From Argentina anserina (lineage: Eukaryota; Streptophyta; Magnoliopsida; Rosales; Rosaceae): a stretch of DNA of 64,000 nucleotides. Shown here piece after piece: positions 12,381 to 24,329 of the stretch. Numbering within the stretch: position 1 is the first letter of the stretch; every line of letters starts with the position of its first letter. The notes beneath the pieces are model-generated. The model saw only the letters and a list, made by a program, of their open reading frames with translations. It was not told where the DNA came from and did not search any database. The stretch lies in NCBI RefSeq assembly GCF_933775445.1, contig NC_065875.1, positions 4,663,001 through 4,727,000 of the forward strand. Direction: 5' to 3'. The position numbers and the translations under genes were made by a program.

Positions 12381-15300
12381 ATTTCTTATAATGGAAGTGT
12401 ATAAATGGTCATATCACATGTTACACTATTAGAAAAATTCCCTTAAAGGTCAGACAACCGCTTGATAACATAGGTGGAAGCTTGCCGAAATGAGATTTAA
12501 AAAAAAAATGCTTGGTCACTCATATCATCGTAGTAACTGTTGGTAAAATTCTAAAGTAATACGTCATTTCTTCCTACGACGATTTCTTACTTCTTCAACT
12601 CTTCAATTTCAAGCTACGCCAATTAAGTTCATGTCATTACGAGTTCATCGGTACTTCCAGAATATTTTTCTGAGCTTTGGGCTATCTTCTATGATTTTTC
12701 AAAATTTGGCAAATATTGTAAAATCATTCCTATTTATTCAGAAAGTAGGTGAAGAGATCATAGCCATTTGTCTCTTCCACCTTTTCCCAAATTTGATCCT
12801 AGCCCTCCATTCTAATTACTTTTCTTTTCATTTTAAATTCTGACCAGGCTTTTAAAAGGAGAGAAAGTCCAACTTTGGTCAAAAGACCAAAACCCACATA
12901 CTGAAGCTTCTTCTTCCTTTCGTGTTTCTCCTTTTCAGACCCGATAACCCGACTTCTCCGGCCAGCTTCGGCCACCGCTCGACGCGGCCAGCTCCAGATC
13001 GGCTTCTCTCGCCGTCGCCGACCTCCTGGTGCTGACATGAAGAGGATTGGAGCAAAGAACAACGAGCTGGAAATCCAAGTTCATCACCTCTACTGTTCAT
13101 CAATTTTCCAATTCAATCAAATTGTAATTTCTTCCAATTTCTAGTAAGGAATCACACTTCTTTCATCAAATTCTGTGTTTCCTTGATGGCTATATTTCCT
13201 ATTTAGTTCTCTAGCTTACAGTTCAATCGATTTGAACTTACTATGTTCTTGTATTTCTTCTGCATGTGTTTTTGGGTACAATCATCAATGAAATCCTCTT
13301 GTTTAGTCATTGATTCAAGTTAGAAATAAGGCTGGGAGGAAGTGAAATTGAGGAAAGGATCGATTGAAGGACTGAAGCTTGTTTGATTCCATCAAAGTTA
13401 CGAATTTGAAAGGAGGAGGAGCTACACCTTGGAACTGAAGCTTTGATTTTAAACAAAGGCAGTAGCACCATTTTCACCTATTTTGGGTGTGAAGATCAAA
13501 TCTTGCATCTTTACAGAACTTTGAATTGGGTAAGCTCCTATGTCCTTGTTCTTATTTCCGTCGAATTGAAGACAAATCTTGATTTGTCATGCTTTTATTT
13601 AATGAAGGACGTAGTAGCTAGTCTTTGGATTCATATGTGAAAGCAAGGAGCTGGAAATTAACTTGGGTGTCCTGACCAGTTTCTAAGTTTATGCTTGAGC
13701 CATTTTGGTGAGCTTCTTGTTTCTCCAATCCTCCCTACACCTTCTGACTTCATTGCCTAATCTACCTACATCAATTACCACTTAGGGAGCTTGATAATCG
13801 GCAGCAGAGCAGTGAGGAACTTGTACGGAATTGAGTTGCAGAACAAAGGAGAAGGATTATTTCCTGAAAATTACTGAATGTATATCCCCGATTATTTGAG
13901 ATTATTACCTTATTGATATTTAAGTAAGAAATTGAATTGTAATGCATAAATTCTTATGCATATAGCCTTGTTGGAGAGCAAAGGAGAAAAAAGAGATTAC
14001 GACATTGATATCCATTTTTCCGACAAGAAGTCATTTTTTAGCTAAGACTCTTTGAGGTAAATTTCCCGTCCTTATTTATTTATGTGTTCATCAAGTTTTG
14101 AATTGGGAGATCTATTTTGAGTGCCCTTAGTAATTTTAGAGATATCGATTTATACCTAATATGACTTAAAAACCTAAGTCGTAAGTTACAAGACCTTATA
14201 TTGTCAACATATTAATTTTGTTAACTATTTGTATGAGTGTGACCAAAATAATATATATGAGTACTCGATAGTACTAAAAATAAATGTCGATAAATGGGTA
14301 GCGTATTTAGCTATAATCGATATTTGACCTTCACTTTGGTCAAACCGGGAATAAGGAGTCAAACCTCCTATTTCGTTCGTGTAGAAACATTTAAATTTTT
14401 AATATATTTACAGTCACTCGTTGATCGATTATTCTGAGACTTGGATGCTTGGCGAATGTTTTAGCTGAGCGGAAGCAAGATCGTGGATTGAGCATTGACT
14501 TCACATATTCTAAGTAGGGTGAGCTAACTCTCTTTGTGTATTTCGTGCCCGTTAAAATTCATTGTCTATGCCTCGGTGATGTTTATTGTTGGAATGCATA
14601 TATGATTTTAGAAATGCTAAAACTCGAGGATAGGCAGATAGATTGTGAGTGAGTAGACCTGAGAGTGTATGGGGCCCGGTAATTTGGTAACACATCGGTG
14701 TCGAAAACCGTAAACCTCTGGAGGGGCAATGCCCTGTTTATTATTGGATACCTTACAGAATTATTTAGGGCATTCCATTAAATTGACAGTCTCACTCCTT
14801 TGTTGTTACAACAAAGGCAGTTAGCCTCGACTTAAGAGGTAACTCATTCGCCTCATAGTCGTTAGGATCGGTCACCACTGACTTAATATTATTGATGGTC
14901 ATCATGCATGTTTTGCATTGTTTTCCCGCGATTATTAAAATTAGTCTGTTTCATATTAAATGATTCAAAGAGCATGCTCATATCTAAATGTTTGAAGTTT
15001 TCATAAAACTTAGCCAACTTTACTTTTAAACCACATTGGTGAGCTGGCCCCTATTGGGTGAGCGAGGGACGAAGCTCACCCCTACTTTAGATTCCTTATA
15101 GGTTTCTGGACTTATTTCGGGGCTTAGGAAATAAGAAGTTAGGAATACATCTCATTTGAATTCGTTATGTTTAGATTAGTCATTTGTCTTTTATTTGTTA
15201 TTGACTTTTATACATTGAACATCTTATTTCGAGGTTGTGATTTCATTTATGTCACCATTCTTGTTTATCTTGGGTTGCTTGTATTATTTTTAATTATGGG

Positions 15301-15774
15301 CTGGTGACACCCACTTCTACTTCCGTTATTTGAAACCTTGTTGTGCAGCTTGCGTCTATCTTAGTAAATATTCTTTGTGTTGGAAATGTAAATGTTTCTT
15401 TCATTGTAAACTTGTCAGCTTGTTTCATTCGTGAAAAATTGAAGTAGTTTTTCAGTTTTCGAGTGTTCAAGTCGAACTACATTCGTTTGTTCGCTTGTTA
15501 ACTTTCTATTTTACCATTTCAATACGGTCATTTTCTCTTTCGGGATGTGACATCACTGGACACTTCCGTTGAAGATTTCCCTTTTACGGTTTGTCATCTG
15601 TCATTAATGTTTGTTTAAAATACCCAAATGACACCTAGTGCTTCTTCAAATACGATATTGAAAAAATGAACCTAGTCATTCCTCTGCTAGGTTCTAGTTT
15701 TGACATTTCATCGTCAATTTTCATTTATGATTTAACTATATCAACATCTAACTTTTGTTCCTCTTAATAATAAG
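12381..15774. other. Non-coding, repeat-like tract (possible LTR remnant)
   Basis: No coding frame here is convincing. 14600-15560 has the look of a plant retrotransposon LTR or leader: moderate GC, no frames, and a right border CGGGATGTGACA near 15540-15551 resembling Gypsy LTR ends. A matching left end could not be established. 12880-13060 is GC-rich, with short frames on the minus strand that I take as chance. Confidence 0.3.
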
Positions 15775-16236
15775 AGATTTAACTAAACAACCCCCCATTA
15801 TTGCCTATTTCTAAACTTTCGTACCTCAACTTTTGAAACTATAGCATTAGTACTTTAACTCTATCTCAGCCTAACATTTGGTTCATTTCGTCAATTAACA
15901 CCGTTAGTGTCTTTAATTCCCACCAATTTTCAGTGATAGTTTCGTCTCTTCATTTTCCTCCGATTTTGTGAGTTTTAGCACCAAAAACTTGGAGAAAAAC
16001 CTGATTTTTTGGAGGTCACCAATTTTTGGTGCTAAAACTCACAAAATCGGAGGAAAATGAAGGGACGAAACTATACCGGAAAATTAGTAGGAAATGAAGA
16101 CACTAATGGTGTAAAATGACAGAAGGAACCAAAAGTGGGCAAAAGTAAAGAGTTGAGGTACTAATGCGATAGTTTGTAAAGTTGAGGTACGAAAGTTAAG
16201 AATGAGACATAGTTTGGGGGATGTTTAGTTAAATCT
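15775..16236. mobile_element. Foldback MITE (long inverted repeat, 462 bp)
   Basis: Almost the whole element is one imperfect palindrome. Its left end AGATTTAACTAAACA...CCCCC pairs with its right end GGGGGATGTTTAGTTAAATCT. Inside, GTTTTAGCACCAAAAA (about 15971) pairs with TTTTTGGTGCTAAAAC around 16024. Arms of about 220 bp flank a short spacer near 15995-16015. There is no coding capacity. The flanks are AT-rich and no clear target duplication could be called. Confidence 0.8.
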
Positions 16237-16445
16237 GCCTTTAGTAATATATGTGTGGTTTGAATCTATTTTTTGTATATCTATATATGATCATCAGCCA
16301 ACTTTAATCCAAAGGGTAGTTTTGAATAAACTATCTACTGTGGTGGTTCTGTTTGTACTCATGACTCATCTATATACATAAGGAGTAACTAATAGAGGTA
16401 ATAAAAAATATTTATTTTTATTTTGAAATCATACTTTCCATACTT

Positions 16446-17540
16446 GTGGCATATATAAAGGGAAGGTTGAGGAGTTACAAGACTCTGATGTTTGACGGGG
16501 ATCATTTGTATTTAAGGTGTGTCTGTCATAATATTAACTTGATAGTTAAGGATGATTTGAAGGAGTTAGAAGATGGGGTTACCGTTATCTGGAATTGTGC
16601 TAAATATGTTAGGAGTTTGGCGTATGTGCTTGATAAGTTCAGAAAGTTTGCTTTTTTGGAGCAATGCAGGGCTAATGTTAATGTTCCACTAGCTAGATGT
16701 AATAACTTGATGGAACAACACTTATCTAATGTGTGTTACTACACTGAAGTATGAAAATGTGTTGGCAAGGATGGCTGATGAAGATGCTGCATTTAAAGCT
16801 TATGTCAAAGATAAAAACAAGAATGGCAACACTAAGGTTGGACCTCCAGGATTTGATGATTGAAGAAATGCAAAAGCAATCTGTGTTTTTTTTTTGAAGA
16901 AATTTTATGATGCAATCGTGAAATTTGATGATTTATGAAGAATACAAAGGCTATAAGACAAATGATACTACTGAGCCAACTTGATATGAAGTAACATGGA
17001 GATAGCAAGGGATATAATGGTTGAGCAGTCTCAATGCATAAGGAATGAGATTGATTAGTACTTAACTGATAGATATGTTAGTCTGATTTATGAAGAATAC
17101 AAAGGCTATAAGACAAATGATACTACTGAGCCAACTTGATATGAAGTAACATGGAGATAGCAAGGGATAGAATGGTTGAGCAGTCTCAATGCATAAGGAA
17201 TGAGATTGATTAGTACTTAACTGATAGATATGTTAGTCTCTTTTCCAAGGACTTTGAAATTTATAAGTGGTGGAAAGGCAATGAGGCAACTTATCTAGTT
17301 ATATCAAAGTTATCAAAGGATATATTTGCTATTCCATGCTCAACAATGGCATTTGAGAATGCATTCAATTTAGGCTCAAGAGTGGTTGATCCTTTCAAAG
17401 CTTCATTGACACAAAAAATGGTGGAGGCTCTTGTTTGCACCAGTAATTGATTAAGAGCTAATCCCCCTAACTTGTACAAAGACCCCACTAAAGAAGAATT
17501 GAAGATTTACTTTGAGTTGGATGAACTTGAAATAGGTTGA
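16446..17540 (+). pseudogene. Decayed hAT-family transposase (zinc-finger BED/RICESLEEPER type)
   Basis: The first open part (16446-16754) includes LRCVCHNINLIVKDDLKELE, which matches the RCxxHxxNLIVKDGL block of plant hAT transposases. After several stops, 17225-17540 reads WWKGNEATYLVISKLSKDIF, then AIPCSTMAFENAFNLGSRVV, then DPFKASLTQKMVEALVC. This is the C-terminal hAT dimerisation domain (normally LSWWK, AIP-ST-ASE-AFS-GGRV, VEALIC-NWLR). The Trp of NWLR is now a stop. Most of the catalytic middle is lost or scrambled, and a 155-bp duplication sits inside. The gene is clearly dead, but it could mark the family that mobilised the nearby hAT MITEs. Confidence 0.88.
16930..17239 (+). repeat. 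155-bp tandem duplication inside the transposase relic
   Basis: 16930-17084 and 17085-17239 are head-to-tail copies that start GATTTATGAAGAATAC and end GATATGTTAGTCT. I see one difference (GGGATATAATGG against GGGATAGAATGG). Near-identity means a recent duplication, long after the transposase lost function. Confidence 0.9.
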
Positions 17541-17989
17541 GACTTGTACATCTTTTTCATTCTTTTGCATATTTTATATGAACTAGGTTATGATACTCGT
17601 GCGCTACCACGGGTTGCACTATTTCTTGATAGTAGTCTATTAGTTTAGGGTCAGATTATAAGCGAATTAGAGTTTTTAGAACTGGTTTAGATGGAGAGAA
17701 TATCGCAAAAAGCAAGAGAGAACAATCAAATGAGAAAAAGAGGAGAGAATGAGGCAAAAAAATGTATACTCAGTGGCAGTTGAGTAAATAAGCGAAAATA
17801 TATGGTATAAGTCAAGCCGAGCCGAGCTGCTGGAGTCAGCACTGTTATAAGCCGATGAATAGTGCATCACCAAATAATAAGTAGTAAATTGAAGATTTAT
17901 GTGTTTTACATATTTTTTCATTATTTTGCACAAAATCTTTTAACCAAGGCTTTGAGGAAGCATATGCAGCACCCAACACTGGCAGCTCC

Positions 17990-18625
17990 CTATGATACAC
18001 GGATACGTTATAAAAGAGGAATGCACATATCGTGCCCGTATGTGATACGGGTACGGGCTGGATACACTACATACACGTATCCTTGACTAAAAATAGAATA
18101 GAGGTTACCAAGATTACCATAGGGAAGGAGATTGGATTGCCGGAGCTCCAAGAACACGCCAAGAAGATCGCTGGCGTCACTGTCTTGAATTCGATCTTGC
18201 CGGAACGTGGGTCGAATCCGACATGCAAGGACTGGGTTGTGTAGAGCTCGTCGAGGGAGAGAGAATGACGGTGGTGACATGCCCTAACGTGGCCAGAAGG
18301 CATCGACGTAGCTGGTCAAAGACTGTAGATGTGTTGCTGCGTCGGAAAGAGAGAAGAGAAGCAGAAGGAAGAAGAAGAGAAGAAAAAAGAAAGGAAGGAG
18401 AAGAAGAAAAAGAAGATAATAGGGAGAGAGGAAAGGGCTCGGGCCTTGGGCTCGGGTCTTGGGCTTCTATGTCCAAAGACTAAAAACTCAAACCGAAAAC
18501 TATTATATATATATTAAAAATTATTTTACAAAACATATCAAAAATACTACATTTTAGAAAAATATGTATCATGTATCATGCCGTACCCGTATCCCGTGTC
18601 CCGTACCCGTACTTCTGCATCATAA
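17990..18625. mobile_element. Non-autonomous hAT element, family A (636 bp)
   Basis: Perfect 8-bp target duplications GCAGCTCC lie at 17982-17989 and 18626-18633. The ends are related by inversion: CTATGATACACGGATACG at the left and CGTACTTCTGCATCATAA at the right. Subterminal regions are rich in CCCGTATC/GATACGGG motifs. The interior (about 18090-18480) is GC-richer than the ends and carries a GA-rich run. It contains no transposase. It is related to the element at 59022-59522. Confidence 0.88.
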
Positions 18626-18633
18626 GCAGCTCC

Positions 18634-21280
18634 AACCAAAGTGTTGTTTAGCAGCCCTACAACCTGCTATATATGTTATTTGACTTCGGCTGCTCTTGGA
18701 TTTCATTTGAAACTCTTATATTTATTTGTTGCTTGTACTATTATGGATTTGTACTTGTGTTTCAGACTTTTAGAATTGTTCAATCTCAGACTTTGAAGTT
18801 GTCATATTTGTGTTTCAAGTTATGGACAAGCTGATTTGTAATTGAACTAAATCTTTGTGTTTCAAATTATGGACAAGCTCATTTGTAAGATGATTTGTGT
18901 TTCTACTAGATCAGTAGATATTTGTAAAGGCTCTATTAGAATTATAGTTCACCATGTGTTGAATGTTTGATTATAGTTCAATAGTTCTTACTTTTATGAT
19001 TGACAAATAAAAGCTTGAAATCTAGGAGATGTGAATTGGTGATCAAAAATTCTGAAATAACCTACCCTTTAAATGACAAAAAAAATTTGACCAAAAAAGA
19101 ATGACCATGTATATATATAAACACATATCATACGGTATTACAAACGTATCCTTTGCATCACCATTTCATATATGATATTTTTTTTTTGGTTAACATATAT
19201 GATCGAGTATATCTGATTAATTAAAAGTCAAAGGACAAGAACTTAAATATAAAAACCGAATAAAATGGAAGAAAGAAAATTGGATCAGGGACCCTAATAC
19301 AAAGAAGATAGGTAATGAGATTGAAGGTCGGAATTAAAGGATGTACCTCCTTGATTTATGTATCAAAGTGTGAATTTACACCATCTATATCCCCGCTCGG
19401 TGGAAGTTGTTCTCGTTGTTTTGTGTTATCACTCTTCTTTGCTGCACTGAAGAAAACATATATAAATAAATATACATACAAATAGAAAAGGAAATGACCA
19501 CCTTTCAAAAAAAGAAAGAAAAGGAAACGACCTTGAAGATTGGAATTAAAGGACGTATCTCATCTCTTTGGTTGATATATATATGACTGATGAAATGATG
19601 ATCAATAGCCCCAGTTCCTCTTCAAATTCTTTCATTTTAATGGTGCAATTAAACTCCTTTTAATAAAGGAATTAACAAATTCAAAATACTCTGGCTGCCA
19701 ACAATATGTAGATTTCTTTCTTTGCCTTTGAAACACCAAAGTAAGATGCACAGTACCGACTACGTAAAGAGAAGAGAAGAAAACCGAAATGAACATTCAA
19801 ATCAAGCGACAACAAAGCAGAAATTTAAATTTAACACCTATTTAAGAAGTACTCAACAACCAAGTATAGAACTATCTGTTGTTGACTAGAATCAGTATGG
19901 ATAAATGAAAACAATCAAGTAACGCACGATCATTACCTCAATCAGCACAGAGGGAGCTGTTTTATGGGGCTTTTGGCAAAGATCACAGAACAAGAACTTT
20001 CATGAAGACACAGGAAAGTATGAGACAGTGTTCAGCAATATTGCAATACAAAGTCTTTTTATCAATAAATAGGAGAAAAGATAAGCCCTCAACTTCTGAA
20101 TCATATGCTTTGCCAACTCCAGCTCTATTTAGTTATAGTAAGTAATATGGAACAGTCATGTACAATGGATACCAGTAGTTGACTTATTGTTACACATGAT
20201 AATTGATTACTTCTTTAATAGCAATTCTAAAGTGTTTCTTCAATAATTAATGACCAGTATCGCCTCTTAAACATATTTTCTGCGTTTTTTTATTGATAAT
20301 GATCAGTTGTGTACAAGTTTCTCTTGAACAGACAGTAATGCTACAGTATTAATTTGTTGTTTAGTAGCAACTAGTAATAAACTAGTAATCTGCCAAGTTG
20401 CCATATTATAATAGCTAGACAGCTCAACAACCAGCTCCTGTAAGCTGCTATAGAAAAAAAAAAAACTAGTGCATGACATACATGTATCTGAAAACTTATT
20501 ACTTTAGTTAAATTGCAAAGCTAGTCAGCTCTTCAGAATTAAAAAGGAGAGTGTCCAGCATCTGAACTCTAATGAAAATAATTGCTGCCTAGTCGCGTAT
20601 GTAATAGCTGTATTTACTTATGTTCACGTAGGTAGCTAGGCAAGTATGGCTGTTTTAGTTGACATCAAATATTGATAAATTTTCTTTCACATGATAAATT
20701 GATCATCTACCAGTCGTGCAGAAGTACATGGGATCCCAATATGAATTAATACTTATAGTTGAAGTCTCCTTTTGTAGACTATGATCTGTTTCTTCATAAA
20801 ATAAAAATAAAAAAAGTTTGAAATCATTTCAATACTAAGGTCACCAACTGGTATTTGCTGTTTATCAGCAACTACAAATCATGCTACTTGACTTTGATTT
20901 ACTTGCAGAGCTCGTGGTGGTAAACAATATGCAGCTTGACTGACTAGCTAAAATGACTCTACACTCTATCGTCCTACAACCTTTAGGTTCGGTTTGGCAT
21001 ATATTATACTATGCAAAGACTATTTAACTTGCAAGTTAAGTAGTAAATGATGCTTAGTAAAATTACCTGATACAGCTTATACTTTGAACATTGGGGATAT
21101 GCTTGTGAAAATGGCGTTATCTCAATATTCTCATTCAAATCATCTTGTAAATTAAGAAAACAAGATCGGAAAGAAAAACAACAATGATGTGAAAGTATCA
21201 AATCTTATGCTGATGCACCACTCTAAAAAAAATGCAAACAATACCAGGTCTATATGTGTAAAAATCAGCTAGTACATTCA
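18634..21280. other. Intergenic, AT-rich, no gene seen
   Basis: No protein family was recognised on either strand. A possible short 3' exon on the minus strand (about 19446-19360, AAKKSDNTKQREQLPPSGDI... then stop, preceded by a TTTTCTTCAG acceptor) is noted but has no partner exons that I can find. Confidence 0.4.
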
Positions 21281-21288
21281 CCAATTAG

Positions 21289-21486
21289 TAGTGGCGGAAC
21301 ATGAGAAAAGATTTCGAATGGGCCAAATTTGTATTCAGTGGCGAAAACAATGAATTAATTCGTCCGGAGAGGCAATTTACGCTAAATGTACCATTAATTA
21401 TGATATTAACACCTAATTAAGGAGAAATAAAAAATTTCGCCGGAGGGACCATGCACCCCTCTGGCCTCCAAGAGGTTCCGCCACTG
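21289..21486. mobile_element. Small hAT-like MITE (198 bp)
   Basis: The ends TAGTGGCGGAAC and GTTCCGCCACTG form 12-bp inverted repeats with one mismatch. Flanking 8-mers CCAATTAG (21281-21288) and CCAAATAG (21487-21494) agree at 7 of 8 positions, the length expected for hAT insertion. Non-coding. Confidence 0.82.
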
Positions 21487-21842
21487 CCAAATAGTGAAGG
21501 AATGTGAACGATAGTTCCGTTCATCTTGAACTAGAGGATTTAGTTTTACATCACAGAGGAAAAGCAAGTAACAGCTTTAAGGTAATTGCAACACAACAGT
21601 TAGCTGCATAAACAAAACCATATACACTATCAGATATAAGAGTTAAGGTCCTCATACGCGATAGAAAGCAAACCGATTCAATGATAAGTGCACCTTGCTA
21701 ATGATTTACCCGCCAATTTCCAATACCTTTAAGTGCAAATATATTACAGTGTTTAACAATCTTAAAGTTTCAATAAAATGATGTCAGAAACGTATCATCA
21801 CTAAAAACCGAAGTACAAGGACAGACATTAAAGTATCAAATC

Positions 21843-22395
21843 TAGGGGTGGGCATGGAATGGGATGGGACGGGACGGGGCTCATTCCACGTCTCATCCCA
21901 CTTTTTGAATCGGGACGAGATCGAGACGGAACGAGTGTTTTTAAGAATGCATCCCACTCGGGATTAATCCTGGTTGAGACGGGACGGGATCAGGACGGGA
22001 CAAATCTCACCTTCCTATGAAGTTAAATAAAAACCTATATTTTTACTTTGCCATCAACAAAGTAACATTTAATAATGAAATTTTAACAAAAAAATGCATA
22101 TTATGTTCAAAATATTATAATTTACCATTATTATTTGAGTTGATATAATTTTAGAGTTATTAATAAAATAAATTAATTTCATTTTGATACAAATATATAA
22201 GAATTTTCAAATTTTCATTAAAGGTGGGACGAGACGGGACGAAGCAGGATAAAAATTATTCGTCCCACGTCCCATCACACTATTATGAAACGGGACGGGA
22301 TCGGGACGGGACAGACATTTGTAGACATCCGTCCCGTCCTTTCCCTATGAATTTCGGGACGGGATCGGAATTTCTGTTTTTTATGCCCACCCCTA
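21843..22395. mobile_element. Non-autonomous hAT element with GGGACGGGAT repeats (553 bp)
   Basis: The ends are TAGGGGTGGGCA and TGCCCACCCCTA, perfect 12-bp inverted repeats of the hAT kind. Flanking 8-mers ATCAAATC (21835-21842) and ATCAAATA (22396-22403) agree at 7 of 8. Both subterminal parts carry many copies of GGGACGGGATCGGGACGGG-like sequence in opposite orientation, around an AT-rich core. Such subterminal motif clusters are where transposases bind in hAT elements. Confidence 0.88.
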
Positions 22396-22403
22396 ATCAA
22401 ATA

Positions 22404-24329
22404 TTCTGCCTATAAGCAAAAACTACAGTACCCCTATTATTTGTAATCGGCGAGTAGTACAATCACAAATAAAAAAAAGAATTTAACCATAGTTTCTTCG
22501 TCTTAAAATTGAGGCTAGGATTTAATTTTACTTCACTGTGGAAAAGCAAGTAACAGCTTAATGGTATTGGCAAACCAACAGTCAAACCTGCTTATACAAA
22601 ACATTATCAAGCATAAAACCTAAGGTCCTGGATTCCTGGTAGGCGATAGCATGCACACTGTCAAACATAAGACTTAAGGTCCTAGTAGCCGATAGCTAAC
22701 AGACTGCTTCAATGTAAATTCATCTTACTAAACTCGTTTTCGAGAGCTTATTAGGGTGGAAATTAATTGCATTAAGATGTTTCAGTAATATATGACGAGA
22801 GAAACATGTCATGACTAAAAATGCACAATAAAATTAACAACTCTGAGGTATGAAATCCAGTCTTTTTCCCCTAGTTTCGGAGAGTGTCTTCATGAGTTCA
22901 TGATTAGATTAAATTTGTGACAGGAATGAGAAGAGCAAATTTCAAATAGTACTATGATAGTAGTGTATTTTTTACAGAGAAGATAAAAAGAATTGGCATG
23001 ACCAGTGACAGAAATCTAAACCAAAATCAGACTCTAAGAAAATAATATTACCAAAAAAAAACATCGAACAAGATGCATACCAATGACAAATCTGCAACAT
23101 CATAACTCAGATGCATATATACTCTATATATACTTGTATGCAACCCTTTCCAGCTTTACCATCATGAACAACATTACCTTTCAAATCATACATTGAATTG
23201 AACCCACTTTCTTTCGGTCCTTCATTTCAAAGTTCCTCACAGGAATGTCCACTAGATCGAGTTGGGTTCATCTTCACCTTCTCCAAGTACTTGTTCTTTG
23301 TAAATTGCCTCATCTTTGCTATTTGAAGCCGGTACACTTCGGTCAAAGTCCCGCTATCAAATTTCCTCAAAACAATGGAAGGCATACGTCTCTCACCTGC
23401 GGACTGCGGTACCATGTTTCTCTCAATCCCAACCATCAAAAGAGGCAATTAGAGGGCATCTAAAAGTTTCGAATCTTATAACAGAGTCCTTCGCAGTGTC
23501 CAGCTCCCCCATAAAGCACCCGCGGATGATAGTGCTACTGTGCTACCATCTTTTTATGAAAAGTTTTAACCATAATTGGTAAATTGAGCAGCCGGGTGAA
23601 CTGGGTCAGAGTTTCAAACTGCAACTCCACAAGGACGAAGTTTCGCACAATTGTACGTAAACCTGATCGATCAAGCCTTCTCCATAGTCTTAATCAACCC
23701 CACCGTTCCAGAAACGTACTCCAAACCGTCAATTATACCTTCGTCTTATCAATCTGCTTAGCTTAACTCTTGTTCCTCACTAAAACTAATGACGTCTTAC
23801 AGGAATAATGAGAATAAACATGAGAGTTTCTTCATCTTCCATACTCGACAGACGGGCAATACATAGAAATCCAAATCCAAAACGAGGCGGATAAAAGCGT
23901 CCATATACGGACAATCCCTCCTTACTTCCGATTTTGGCGGCTCTACGTAGAGGCCTAAACTTTGTCTGATTCTAACCCTTGGGGAGATCATACGTTCATG
24001 TATGGTCTTCCCGATCGGGTTTCATTCTCTTACCCTGAATCAAGATCTAACGGGATCAACACTGGTTGTTTTTAAATTTGGAGGAGCGGCTTGCATATTC
24101 ATTTGAGAAGTATCTGATACGGTGGTACTTAGTTTGCAATCTCGTTCACACGGTGAGGTGGAGTTGCTGACCGTGAATGCTTAACTACCAATTAATGTAA
24201 ATTAAAAAATGAAGAGAGTTTTTTTTTAAATTGAATTATTTTATTTTTAACCTTGTTTTGTATACTCCAACTAGATTTTGTCCCTTCATTACATTTGATG
24301 CTCATTTTCTATAAAAGAAAAAAATCGGT
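22404..24329. other. Intergenic with one unassigned minus-strand frame
   Basis: 23448-23227 (-) is open for 73 codons. It includes GERRMPSIVLRKFDSGTLTE and a basic C-terminus ending GHSCEEL. Another frame at 23991-23797 (-) includes YMDAFIRLVLDLDFYVLPVC. Neither matches a family I know, and I could not link them by splice sites. The frames on the opposite strand are equally long, so chance is possible. The rest is empty. Confidence 0.3.

Noticed and set aside
12799..13103. Arg-rich minus-strand frames
   Set aside because: Composition is driven by local GC content (CGGCCAGC-type sequence). There is no domain and no splice partner.
12064..15551. Possible 3.5-kb LTR with TCACT duplications (TG at 12064, GTGACA end at 15551)
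   Set aside because: The 5-base match beside TG is likely by chance over this distance, and the ends do not form a clear inverted pair. Only the right border looks LTR-like.
18177..18517. Frames rich in Lys/Glu or Ser/Leu over 18.2-18.5 kb
   Set aside because: They are produced by the GA-rich run inside the hAT element and are not a gene.
19360..19446. Possible last exon of a minus-strand gene (ends VNSHFDT then stop)
   Set aside because: It has a good acceptor and stop, but no upstream exon could be connected. Too little to call.
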